64,000 nucleotides of DNA from Agelaius tricolor (lineage: Eukaryota > Chordata > Aves > Passeriformes > Icteridae): assembly GCA_023055355.1 (NCBI GenBank), contig JALJCS010000010.1, positions 25,993,001 through 26,057,000 of the forward strand, read 5' to 3'. Below are positions 1-10,022 of the stretch, in pieces. Position numbers and translations under genes: made by a program. The notes under the pieces are model-generated. The model was not told the origin of the DNA, made no database searches, and saw only the letters and a list, made by a program, of their open reading frames with translations. How positions within the stretch are numbered: position 1 is the stretch's first letter; each line of letters starts with the position of its first letter.

Positions 1-125
1 CAGTAAGAAGTCACATATATCATCTCACACATACAACTTGCAGAAACTGAAGTGCTCACTCCTTTAATTGAGCTCTTGTGTTATTTGCATGTAATAACTC
101 TAGTGCACAATGAAAATGTCCTCAC

Positions 126-690
126 CTTGATCTGTTACCAGTGCTCTGAGCTCACCCATAAGATACTTTACAGTCCTAACTTTATGGGCTGTTTCTTCTG
201 GACTTTCTTTTCTAGATTTTAGAACCTTCTTCACACAACTTGTCTTACAGCTTGTATCTTTCACTGGAGACACATCAAGTACATCCAATTCATCTTCTTC
301 ACTGACCAGGTCCTCACTGTGCTCCTCAGGACTATCCTCCTCTGTGTCACATGAGCCATCATGTTTTGCTGGACAGTGATGATGGCCCCTCTGTTCAGTC
401 CTGCCATTCAGCATCTCATGGGATTGTAACAGGGCCTGTATGCACTGCATCAAATCCGCTTCTTTTACCTGCTGCTCCTGGCCTGGGGCCACCTCTCTGG
501 CACAAGATGTTGGGACCAGAGCAGGCACTGAAGGGGTTAATGCTCCCGGTGCTGTACAGGGGATCACGCCAGGAACAGCAGTTCCAGACTGTGTTTGTGC
601 AGCAGCAGCAGGAGCAGCAGAAACCACTGGGCAAACAACAGGTCCTCCCATCTCTGGCACACATTCATTGGCACTGTCTACAGGAACTCC
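126..690 (-). CDS. CCDC14: CCDC14 coding exon 8 (large exon)
   Basis: The acceptor is TTCATGCAG|GGA and the donor CAAG|GTGAGG. The 565 nt run from phase 0 to phase 1 and encode residues 234-421. In order it contains an Ala/Pro-rich segment, the KEADLMQCIQALLQSHE helix, a His-rich patch, an acidic Glu/Asp stretch and KVRTVKYLMGELRALV, which is nearly the mammalian KVRIIKYLLGELKALV. The next exon would lie left of the window. Confidence 0.95.
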
Positions 691-3600
691 CTGCATGAAA
701 GATATTCTAATTAAAAAAAAATTAACATGATTTTTAAATCTTTAGAAGAATCCCAAACAGCACTACGCTTGTCTGACTCAATGTAAACTTGTTAATTCTT
801 TGCTAATTATAAGAACAACTACAAATTAATAATGGAATAATTTTCCTGTATAATAAGGAGGACTTAAAATGTAAATCTGATTTAGATTACCTTTAATGTT
901 ATTGGCAACATTAAATCACAGTTCTTTTACAGCAGTTCTGTAATGAAAACCCTCAGCAGTTTCTTGAATCCAAGCAGAACAAGGAAGAAAAGAAATATAA
1001 AGGACAACACTGTTACCTTTCAGTATTTTAAGTAGGTGAATTTTTTAAAAGTCAAGGTCATCACTAGCTATACATGGACTGCCTGCAGATGGAAGGTAAT
1101 CAACCTACAGTCTTACAGATTCAAGGTAAATTCAAGCCCTTTGCCACATTTCCTGAGGTGGCAGCTGGTATTCTCCATCATCTCTATTCTATACCCTGAA
1201 ATACACAGGCATTTTAACATGTGACTCTAAGATAATACAGCATGTCTGAAGAAATAATTGCCTTGATCATTGGCAGGGAAAGCTCCATAGCATATATGAG
1301 TTCTTCTGTCAGGAGTTGCTTAATGATCCTAGTGTCCATTACTGAGAACGCAATTAACAGTAATCAATAATTTCCTGCACTGTCCATGTTTGCTGTCCTT
1401 TACAGAATTCCCCAGGCAGAAGCAAGCAGCCAGCTAAAAAGCCTCTAATTTCATTTTTTGGTGTCTACATAAAATGTGTTTTGAATAGCAGTGTTTTGTC
1501 TGTGCATCACTACAGTTTGAAATACACAATTTTTTTAAAGGGAAATTATTAGGAAAACTGACACAAGGAAATGTATAAATAAGTAGACAGTGCTAATTCA
1601 ATGTTTATTGATAGTGAGAATCAAACTTTTACTTACTGACTGAGTGGATAAGGAATTAGCTGAATGCTGCAGGGACAGTGTTGATGTGGAGGTAGGTAAA
1701 TGATAATTCAAAGCTGTAACATTTTGACATCCTAAAAAAAACCAACACTTATAGATCAGGGCAATGTGGGCACAACTCATGCAGTTAAATAGTGAACTCT
1801 ACATGAACAGTTCCACTAACCCTGGTTTGAGGTAGGAGAAGGAGTTAGAGTAGGAATTTCATTGCTCTTCTGTGGGGGTTGGCCAGTTATCAGAGACATC
1901 TGAGTTTGCACATGCTCATACAGTTTCTGATACGCCACAGGAGAGTGGTCACTGCAAGGCACATGATTTGATTGAACCATCTGATTCTGGGCTGCACTGG
2001 AAAGCTCCTTCTCAGCAGGTGTGGTAGATGAGGCAACTTTTCTATTTGATATTGGCACTGTAGAAAAAGAAAGAACAAAAAACTCCAGCTGAAGTTGCCT
2101 GTCTTCTTGATCTACACAAACCCATTGTATTGTCTGGCAGATTCTGGAAGGCTCCCTTGAAAACAAAGATCCTATGGCCCAGGGTACCAGTCAGATTTTG
2201 ATTCACCAGCAAATGAATCCATCAATTTTTTCTACCAGATAGAGCAACCTAAACCAGTTGGAAAGGCAGCTGTCCTTGAAGGAAGCACAGAGACTTAATC
2301 CTACAGAAGGCCAGTTCTAAAATAATTCTTGAAATCTCTGCTTAGGTACAATTAAAACTCTGTAATTTTACAGTGCTGGGAAGATATCAGCTACATGCTC
2401 ACTTCCTACAGTTCCCAGTGGGCATTCTACTACACACCTGCCCACAGGCCCCACTCATCTGCTGGATTAGAAATTGCACAGAAGAAACAGGGTGCAGAGA
2501 GGCAGAAATGATAATAAATGAAATATTTCCCCTGGAAGCAAATCAGCTGACAGCACTCCATCTAACTTTCTATTCAGTGCTTTGGCCACTAAACCATTTG
2601 AGGTCTTGTCATTTCTAGCCACACTTCCCTGTTTCCACCAATTATTCTTTGAGAAAAGCCTGGCTGGACACTGAACTTCAGACCAGTTTCTAGCTGTGGA
2701 TCCTAAACTGAGTTCCAAGGACTTCAATGTTTCCCTGTCCAAAAGAAACAGGGAAAGGGTATTACCATTCTCCTCCACACTTCCTACCAGATAAACCCGA
2801 TGATGTTGATACTTGTAAACATTCAACTTTCAAGTATCTGAAGTTCAAACACCTGTGAATTTCAGTAATTGTTTGGTAAACATTTAAGGTTTAAACATTA
2901 AGGAAATAATACATCCTTTTGTGAAACCAGCCCTGGATCAACCTGTAACAAATGGCAACAATTATGCAAAGCCTTGCTGAATCTCAATATGTTGAGGAGT
3001 CTTTCAAGGTTGCTTGAACAAAAACTAAATCAAGCCCAAGAAAGCCCACTTACCAACTTCTTTTTGGACAGGGGAAGGAGTAATGATTCTTTTTAACCCT
3101 TTCTTCTTGGAAGTATTTCCTTTGGTTAGCAAAGGCTTGGAGGTACATTTAAAGGTAGTTGTTCTACCGGGTTGTCTATGGACAGTCTCCCTTCCTGGTA
3201 TTAATTGAAAGAAAAAGTGGTCAACAAAACAAATCAACAGAGTATTACAAAATGTAAAAATGTAACTTGTGTTTTCTATAGGTACAACCTGGAGCTTCCT
3301 TTTGTAAGATACTCTTCAGTAAAGCTGCACAATGGTCAAGTCCGTGATGAATAGTATCAACCTGCACAAAGAGCACTGCAGTCAGTCAATGAGTAGCACT
3401 GCTTCCTTTCAGTAAACCAAGATGCTGTTTTAGAGGTGAGTGTACCCCATTCTGCCACCTGACAAAGAACAACTCATAACCAAAAAGATATATCATTTCC
3501 CATGTACTACTTTGCAATTACATGGAAGTTTGCAAACACATAGATTCTGAAAAATCACTAAATTGTGCTGTTGCACCCCTGTCCATTTGCTCAATTTGAG

Positions 3601-5628
3601 GTTAATTACAGGTATGTATTTTATTCTTATTTCCATGTACATTTAAACAATACCTCCTACTTGTATTTTGGAGACAACTGGCTCAGGACTACAGAAAACC
3701 AGTACTGCAGCACTGACTGTGCTACTCTTTCTTTCCAGCACAAAAACCTAACAAGGGCACCTGCTCTTCTGTGAGGGCCAGCCCTTGTCCATAGGCAGCT
3801 TATTTGTGTTTGCAAAATGTATCCTGTGCCTTGAGGAGATCTGTCAGAGCCAAACTCACTGCACACAATGTCCATTTGTTCCTATCTGCAAGATACGGTA
3901 CAGACACTCTTGCTTGCCTTGCAGGAGCAATTTCAGGTTCAGATATAAATTAATTAGGATCTAAATTAATCTGGCTTTCTTCTGTTACTCAAGGTATTCC
4001 AATTTTCCTTCTCTTTAGATAACTGTGTTAAAGACCCATTTATTTACCTGATTGGCAGATTCAGTGGAATAGAATTTTACATCAGAATGGCATCCTTTCT
4101 TTAAGCCAAACCTGAAAAAGTGAAATTCACTGTTTATACCACCTCCTTAATGGGAAACAAAGTAAAAAAGCACTTACTTTCATTCAATAATAGCAAGCAA
4201 AAGAAAATTAATTTCTTCATGAAACAAAACAACTTCCTATTTCTGAAAACTTTGCATGGCTGCAAAAAACATGTTAAGCAAATAATAACAATTTATGTCA
4301 AAGAAGAATTCAGTCTCTACTCAACAGTCTTCTCTACAGCTAGTAATTCAGTCTTTTTATAAATAAAACATGAAGAGTGAAATCTGTATCTTTATATACA
4401 AAATTTCTATTCAGTTTGTGCCTGTCTGTTCAAGGGCTGCTTAGAACCTTTCAGTCCAAAATGTTTTATATATACACATAAGGATTTTTTGTTCAGTTGA
4501 GGTATGACAAGTATAAGGCTCCCAAATGCTCACATATACACTCAGTTTAAAACAGTATTAGTGAATAAGGTCTTACTGATTTCTTCCATTTGTTAGTTTA
4601 GTTGCTCCTGACAGCCTTCCAGAAGACAGAGCCTGTTGATTACAGAAATACACCTTGATTTTCTTGAAGCATTTTCACAACATTTGAAGACTACTATTGC
4701 CCACCAATTCCAAGAACTTTTGCCAAGGTGGATCAGTCCAAGGGACGTTACAGCTCTCAAGGCAAGGGTGCAACTGCTGCCAGTAGAGCCTGAGACGTGT
4801 GGGTTTCATTTCACAAAATATGCCTTGACAGAAAGATGCTTTGTTAATTTCCACACACTTAAGGACTCACCAAGAGCTGGTGTACAAATGTATTTCAAAT
4901 GGAAACTATGTTTGATAAATACAGACCTGAACTGCGGGGACTTTAGGAATGCCAGAGCACACAGCACAGGAACACAATCACAGTCACCGAACACAGCATG
5001 GGTGAGGCTGGGACACAGTGGCTGAAGCAGAGCATTCCAGAGCACATGGCACAGCTCTGAATCCTGACCTATTCCTGAGCATCTCCAGTCAGGAAGACTC
5101 CACATCCTCTCTGGACAACCTGTTCTTCCTGGTGTTCGGGTGGAACTCCCTGTGCATCGGTTTGTGCCCACTGCCTCGTGTCCTTCTGCTCGGCCCCACC
5201 GAGCAGAGCCGGGCTCCATCCTCCCACACCCCCTTCAGCCATTCGTACACAATGGTAAGGTCCGCTCCCAGCCATCTCCTCTCGAGGCTGAACACAGTCC
5301 CTCCAGCCTTTCCTCTTCAGGGAGATGCTGCAGACCTCACTGATCCTCGCTGCCTTCCGCTGGAGCCACTCTCGGGCAGAAAGAGGCCCAGCACCGCCCG
5401 CAGCGCCTCAGGACCGCCGTCAGGTGGCTGCGGTGCAAGCCGGGGTCGGCCTCGGAAGGCCCCACCTCGCGCAGGAGTCGTTACGCGAACGGCGGGGGGG
5501 ATCCCCCGACGCCCCCCCATCCCCCGGGCTCTGGCGAGGAGGCCCCGAACGAGAACCGCGCCCTGCCCGCCCCCCTCCCCCCGGCCCTCACGCACCTTGC
5601 GGGGCCGCGCAGCCCCCGGCGCGGCCAT
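126..5628 (-). CDS. CCDC14: CCDC14, 5' part: eight coding exons, gene continues past left edge
   Basis: Eight minus-strand exons join in phase with no internal stop: 5596-5628, 4577-4632, 4048-4111, 3289-3361, 3054-3194, 1821-2057, 1637-1731 and 126-690. Together they give 1264 nt, or 421 residues plus one base. Identification rests on blocks I recognise from mammalian CCDC14: LSSGR..G..KLTNG (residues about 13-27), HGLD.CA.LL (57-66), YQKLYEHVQTQMSL (165-178), KEADLMQCIQ in the last exon and KVRTVKYLMGELRALV (403-418). Mammalian CCDC14 is a centriolar-satellite and centrosome protein reported to associate with PCM1 and to restrain centriole duplication; that role is known for the family, not shown by this sequence. 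The C-terminal coiled-coil part lies outside the window. The last exon contains an Ala/Pro-rich stretch and then a strongly acidic one (about residues 350-380). The start codon sits in a CpG island with a good Kozak context (GCCATGG). Confidence 0.94.
1637..1731 (-). CDS. CCDC14: CCDC14 coding exon 7
   Basis: The acceptor is TTTTTTTTAG|GATG and the donor TCA|GTAAGT. The 95 nt run from phase 1 to phase 0. The peptide (residues 202-233) is rich in Ser/Thr/Leu and poorly conserved. The call rests on strong splice sites and exact phase between exons 6 and 8. Confidence 0.82.
1821..2057 (-). CDS. CCDC14: CCDC14 coding exon 6 (YEHVQTQMSL block)
   Basis: The acceptor is TTTTTCTACAG|TGCC and the donor CAGG|GTTAGT, a slightly unusual +3 T. 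The 237 nt run from phase 1 to phase 1. The exon carries YQKLYEHVQTQMSL (residues 165-178), the best conserved N-terminal block of the family and the strongest single identifier of the gene. Confidence 0.95.
3054..3194 (-). CDS. CCDC14: CCDC14 coding exon 5
   Basis: The acceptor is TACCAG|GAAGG and the donor GTTG|GTAAGT. The 141 nt run from phase 1 to phase 1. Residues 76-123 include a basic run (SKKKGLKR) followed by a PSPVQKE segment, matching the SKKKRHEKH...VQKE segment of mammalian CCDC14. Confidence 0.92.
3289..3361 (-). CDS. CCDC14: CCDC14 coding exon 4
   Basis: The acceptor is TTTGTGCAG|GTT. The exon reads VDTIHHGLDHCAALLKSIL and then QKEAP, which aligns with the mammalian ETVHGLDGCASLLRDIL block. 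It leaves in phase 1 at CCAG|GTTGTA, a weak donor. That junction is supported because it joins in frame to exon 5 and reproduces the family sequence across the boundary. Confidence 0.88.
4048..4111 (-). CDS. CCDC14: CCDC14 coding exon 3
   Basis: The acceptor is CTTTTTCAG|G and the donor CAG|GTAAAT. The 64 nt enter in phase 2 and leave in phase 0, exactly bridging exons 2 and 4. The peptide (residues 31-51, FGLKKGCHSDVKFYSTESANQ less its last residue) occupies the place of the serine-rich NADSGYS..SDSES block of the mammalian protein but is clearly diverged. The call depends mainly on phase, splice sites and position. Confidence 0.78.
4577..4632 (-). CDS. CCDC14: CCDC14 coding exon 2
   Basis: The acceptor is CAACAG|GCT and the donor CA|GTAAGA. 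The 56 nt enter in phase 0 and leave in phase 2. The peptide ALSSGRLSGATKLTNGRN aligns with the N-terminal LSSGR..G.AKLTNG block of mammalian CCDC14. The exon is too short to stand out as an open reading frame and was found by reading the minus strand for that block. Confidence 0.9.
5090..5385 (-). mobile_element. CR1 LINE 3' fragment, minus orientation, in CCDC14 intron 1
   Basis: The sequence reads like the reverse complement of the CR1 3' region. It has the segment with CCTCTCTGGACAACCTGTTC and, further on, the segment with GAGGCTGAACA, CAGCCTTTCCTC and the CCGCTGGAGCCACTCTC analogue. The copy is diverged and runs directly into the CCDC14 CpG island. Confidence 0.72.
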
Positions 5629-5960
5629 GGCCCGGCCCGGCCCCGCCCACTCCTGCACCGCCCCCGCCCGTGCCGGCCAATCACCACCCGGTCCGTCCGT
5701 GAGGGGGCGTGGCTAACGTAGGAGGCGGGACTAAAGACCCCGCCTCGCGGCGCGCCGGCGGGCGCGGGCGCGGGAAGGGGAAGGAGGTGGGCTGGGCAGC
5801 GCGGCCGGGGATTGGTGGAGAGCGCGCGCGGAGGAGCCAATGGGAGGCGAGAGGAGAAAGGGCGGGGCTAAGCGGGCCGTGAGGGGGGGCGCGTGCCCGG
5901 CCCCGCCCCGCCGCTCCCTGAGGGACCGCCCTGCGGAGCCGGCAGCTCTCCTCAGGGCAA
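5380..5960. promoter_or_regulatory. CpG-island promoter of CCDC14
   Basis: Dense CpG and GC content surrounds coding exon 1. There are three CCAAT boxes, at 5677-5681 (plus), 5811-5815 (minus, ATTGG) and 5837-5841 (plus). Sp1-type GC boxes occur at 5703-5713 and 5860-5869. I see no TATA box, so this looks like a TATA-less promoter driven by NF-Y and Sp1. The arrangement could also fire to the right, but I found no plus-strand exon there. Confidence 0.8.
5596..5628 (-). CDS. CCDC14: CCDC14 coding exon 1 (start codon)
   Basis: Encodes MAAPGAARPRK (residues 1-11) and ends in phase 0 at the donor AAG|GTGCGTGAG. An upstream in-frame ATG at 5658 would add ten residues (start MQEWAGPGRA). I chose the downstream ATG because it has a strong Kozak context and because the peptide length resembles the short first exon of mammalian CCDC14. 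The exon lies inside the CpG island. Confidence 0.85.
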
Positions 5961-6028
5961 TGCTCCCCGGGCACTGAGGCTCCGTGCACTCGTGAAATAA
6001 GCGGAAAACCGAGCCCTGCAGGTGAATG

Positions 6029-6277
6029 GTCACAGAGTCACAGAATCGGGTTGGAAAAGACCTCCCTGCTGATCGAGTCCAGCCTGTGAGCGAACACCAC
6101 CATGTCAGCCAGGCCCTGGCACTCTGCCGCCTCCAGCCTTTCCTCAAACACCTCCAGGGTCCGCTGCTCCACCACATCCCTGGGTAGCCCGTTCCGATGT
6201 CTACTCACCCTTTCAGTGAAGAAACACCTTCTCATGTCCAACCTGAATCACCACTGGCGCAGCTCTACTCTATGTAC
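6029..6277 (-). mobile_element. CR1 LINE 3' end, minus orientation, interrupted by an LTR
   Basis: It begins with the inverted CR1 terminal octamers (CACAGAGT CACAGAAT), followed by GGTTGGAAAAGACCTC. The body has the CCTCCAGG and TTTCAGTGAAGAAACACCTTC segments typical of avian CR1. It stops at the LTR and resumes at 6865 with CCTCTTGTCC, the next part of the CR1 consensus. Confidence 0.88.
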
Positions 6278-6864
6278 TGTAAAAAACACGTTCACTCTCC
6301 TGTGAAAATAAAAAAAAGTTTAATAAAGGACAATAGGAGACAAAGATAAAGCAAAGGTATGTCTTGGCACTCAGCCAGGAAGACACTGTTATCTTCGGAG
6401 ATACCCCCTTAAATACTTTTCCCTTGCATCAACCTGTTGCATATTCAGAGAGCCTTATCCAAAGTAAACTTTTCCCCAAACTAGTTAACATGTTCCAATA
6501 ATTGTTTAGCATATCTCCTCCTTGGATCCACCTTTTTAGAGCATGTGTATTCCTTGGTTGTGGTTCTAGTCCTTTTTTATCATCACATTCAGTTTTGGCC
6601 TCAGGCAACACCATCTTCAGACAGTGAGTGCTGATAGTTGGCATATCTGTAGCAGGTGTCCTCTTCATATGTTCATTGGATGTTATCCATCCAAGCAGGC
6701 ATTTTAACACAAACATACTTACATCAGCTATTTCACTATGTCTAAGTTTAATTAACAACAGAAATAAAAAGTATATCTTTATAACAAATTTACTTTAACA
6801 CCACACATGTAGAATCCATTTTCATATTTGCTAAAAGCCAATATTATAATATGTATCTCTAACA
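6278..6864 (-). mobile_element. Solo endogenous-retrovirus LTR (about 587 bp) inside CR1
   Basis: The element runs TG...CA on either strand (plus strand starts TGTAAAAAACACG and ends ATCTCTAACA). Read on the minus strand it has a late ATTAAA polyadenylation-like signal. Flanks are gtac on the left and gtcc on the right, a likely 4-bp target-site duplication with one mismatch. No gag, pol or env sequence is present, so it is a solo LTR left by recombination. I recall similar LTRs from zebra finch, but the family name is not certain. An ORF at 6429-6758 inside it is not a gene. Confidence 0.75.
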
Positions 6865-6900
6865 GTCCTCTTGTCCAGCCTGCCCCCTCTGGGCCTGCCT
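6865..6900 (-). mobile_element. Short continuation of the split CR1
   Basis: CCTCTTGTCC follows directly after the LTR and matches the CR1 segment expected after the part that ends at 6277. Similarity fades within a few tens of bases. Confidence 0.5.
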
Positions 6901-8871
6901 GTGCTGCAGGGGCACAAAGGTAAAGCAGGATGACTGGGAAAGGAGCTGCTGGATCGTGGTGTGCAGGCTGTATCCATCAGTTCTTGGTCCTGCACGCTGG
7001 CTCCCAGCTTGTTAAACCTTCTGTGGCATTCCCAGAGAACACCTGTGTGCGTGGATCATCAGGGGTGGTGCCTCAAGCTCCACACTCACAAACACACACC
7101 ATGTTTATCACTGGCATATCAGTATTCTGCATGTCCTTGCTTATATTAGCTGAAGAAATAGACCTTGTAAACACACAGAATTGGGAGCAATTACATTTAC
7201 TCAGGCTGAAAATGTGGTTGGATTACTATGCTATTAAGGCTACCATAGCAGAAGTGTGTATAAATATTCAACATCTCTGCTCTCCCAATGTGCAAATTGT
7301 GTTGTTATTACCATGTTAACATTTACGCTGAAACTATGACAAAATTGAATTAAAAATAGATTGCGAATATATTTATCATCCTGTCAAGAAAAGCCCCAAA
7401 CAAAACAGTAAAAGAGAAGGGTTTTCTGGTAGGAATTTGGAGACTTCAATTCTTCTCATTGAAAATTAAAAATTATAAGATCACTAATAGAACAGCTGAA
7501 GGAAGGAATATAAACTAGAAAGATAAAAGAGAAAGATGAAAAAAGTTCAAAAACATGTGTGGTAACTACCAAATTAGAGCCAGAGCCATTGGCATACTTT
7601 CTTTTTAAGGTAGTCTCTGGAAGTTTATGGATTAATAACTGATAGATGTGGGTGCAGTATTTAAATTAGGAAGAATTATTGCAAGATGTTTAGCAACAGG
7701 TAACATACAAAACCCAATCCCCCCTCAATGCCCTCCTTTGGTTTGAAGACACACAGATCAGCCAGCACTTCATTTTTATCATGTGAAGGAAAATGAATAC
7801 AGAAAGCTATCACGGCCCATTCTTGCCAACTGAACCTTTGTGAAACTACAGGCAAGATTGCCTTATAAATAATTTTTAAAAATGCAACCACAAGGATTAA
7901 AAATTGCATAAATAATTAAAATTCTCATGGTCACAGAGCTCCAGGTTGTCACTCTTTAAAGAGAAGAACAAGCTGTTATGAGAGTCATGGCAGAACTGCG
8001 AGGGTTTGCAGCAGTGTATGCTGAGCACAGACACACCCAGCTGAAGATGGATGCTCCTTCTGACTGACACTGCCTTTCTGTATTGAAACAGTGTGGGGAA
8101 CCACTGAATATCTCTGACCTGTCTGCTTGTTATGGTAAAACTGAATTAATAAAAAGAGATTATTTTTTGTCTAACATCGAAATGCTGAAATGCTTCAAAG
8201 CCATGATCTGCATGTTTATAAATATTATATTGTTACTTGTATTTATAATCAAGATATCTTTCAGAGAGAAAAGTTAATTCCATTTAGTGAAACCGTTTTT
8301 ATATTTTCCTCCTGACAGATAACTAACATTCCTCAAACAATTCCAGGACATGGTTTTGGATATGGCTGAGGCCTTTGTGAAAAAACTGACAATCTTCCAG
8401 ATTTCACCCCTATTTGCTGTAGAAATAATGCTAATGTCAATCAGAAAAGAAGAAAAAAAAAAGCTGGCAAATGTGAGATAAATAAAAGCATAATATATGT
8501 GGAAGAAAAGACTCAAATCATTAGCCAAGGAAGAGCTGCCTGAATGATGAATAATTAAAACATACATGTGGTTGTATTTGCAATCTTAATGCTTGAGGTG
8601 CTGTCCATATTGCATGAAGCATCGCTGAAAATAACAAAAAGCTTGTTCTTACCCTAAATTATTTACAGAGTGAGTTGAAACACCAGGGTCTTACAGAAAA
8701 CTCTGCACAAGACTGATATGCTTAATAATGATGAACAAATACACACAGAACACAAGCTTTTGAGGAGCAGACATCTTTGAGGGAGCAATTCTCAAATAAA
8801 GTAAAACAATTCTCCTTTGTTGCAGGAAGGAGAGAAAGTGAAGAAAATGAAGCTAATAAATATGAGAGAAG

Positions 8872-8911
8872 ACATCAATCAATCAAGCAAGCAATCAGTC
8901 AATCAATCAAG
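8872..8911. repeat. (AATC)n-type tetranucleotide microsatellite
   Basis: Repeated CAAT/CAAG units (ATCAATCAATCAAGCAAGCAATCAG and onward), interrupted by a few substitutions. Confidence 0.85.
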
Positions 8912-10008
8912 TTTTGTCAGAAAATGGGTCTTTTCCTGCCTAGGAAAACCAAGGCAAGTTCACACTCAGTGTAAGTCTGAAAGTCTCTTGCTACCACTAC
9001 TAACAAGTTCTAGTGATGTAACTAAATACTAACCTAAGCATGATTGAGCCCCAGCACAAACTAATGTTAAACTTTTCTCTGAGCTTTCAAAAAAGTTGTG
9101 TGTTCTTAACAGTAGGGCATTTCACAAAATAAGGAACTTTTTATAAGACAAGTAGGCCGAGAATACCAGTCATTATTGTTTGAGATTATTTTGGTAGTTC
9201 TCCAAGTCCCTGTAAATGTAGAATTAGGGAATTAAGCTACAACTTGACTAACAGAAAGCAAATTACAGATTTTTGTTTATCCACCTGTCCTTCAAGCTAC
9301 ATAGAGCCAACAGAAAAGAGCAGGTGGATAGCAATGAATATGTAGCTAAGAAAGTAACCTATAGAAAACAGATTCTTTCTTTGTCAAAGTCAGGCTTAAG
9401 GGATGTCCACAGTGAAATATGATTGGAGGAAGCAGAAGTTTAATAGAGAACGTTTCAGTTGGATAGGTAGAGATATAATGAGAAAGTAAAGATTAATATA
9501 TTATGGACCCTCGAACTGAGGTGCAATTGTAAAAGAAGGTTCAAAATTATGCACACTAGATTTTCAATGTCTCACTCCAATTTTGATCATGCATAGTGAC
9601 AGCTACAGCAGGACTTGCTGCATGGGAGACCTGTGGTCTCAGTGGTTCACAAAGCCTGCCACCACATTTTTATTTTCTGATGTATTTGGAATGAATGTGT
9701 CTATAAACGATGAATTTCTTCTTCATATTATGTAAATATAGAGGGGAAAAAATAATTTGGCTTGGCCTGTCTACCCACATTCAAGTGAAGGATTTTATGT
9801 AAAGCTCATGAAATGCTCTTCATCCTGAGAAGTTCTCACCAGGATGAGATCAGAAGAGTGTTGAGTTATGACTTCTGGGAGACATCAGTAAGAGTCGATC
9901 TGTCATGGCCTTTTTGAGCCACACCCAGAGTGCTCAGACAGCGGGTGACACGGCGCTGGCAGCAGGTGACACCGCGCCGAGTCAGAACTGGTGCAGGAGG
10001 CTTGACTG

Positions 10009-10022
10009 CCACGAGATGGCAG
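10009..10022 (+). promoter_or_regulatory. CTCF-like motif in a CpG-containing patch
   Basis: CCACGAGATGGCAG matches the CTCF core CCASYAGRKGGCRS at 13 of 14 positions by eye. It sits in a short patch (9905-10100) that is much richer in G, C and CpG than the surrounding AT-rich DNA. Binding is inferred, not shown. Confidence 0.4.

Noticed and set aside
5018..5716. 232-codon plus-strand frame over the CCDC14 promoter
   Set aside because: It runs through a CR1 fragment and then CpG-island sequence, and it is antisense to the supported CCDC14 exon 1.
6429..6758. 109-codon minus-strand frame
   Set aside because: Lies wholly inside the solo LTR; LTRs of this kind do not encode protein.
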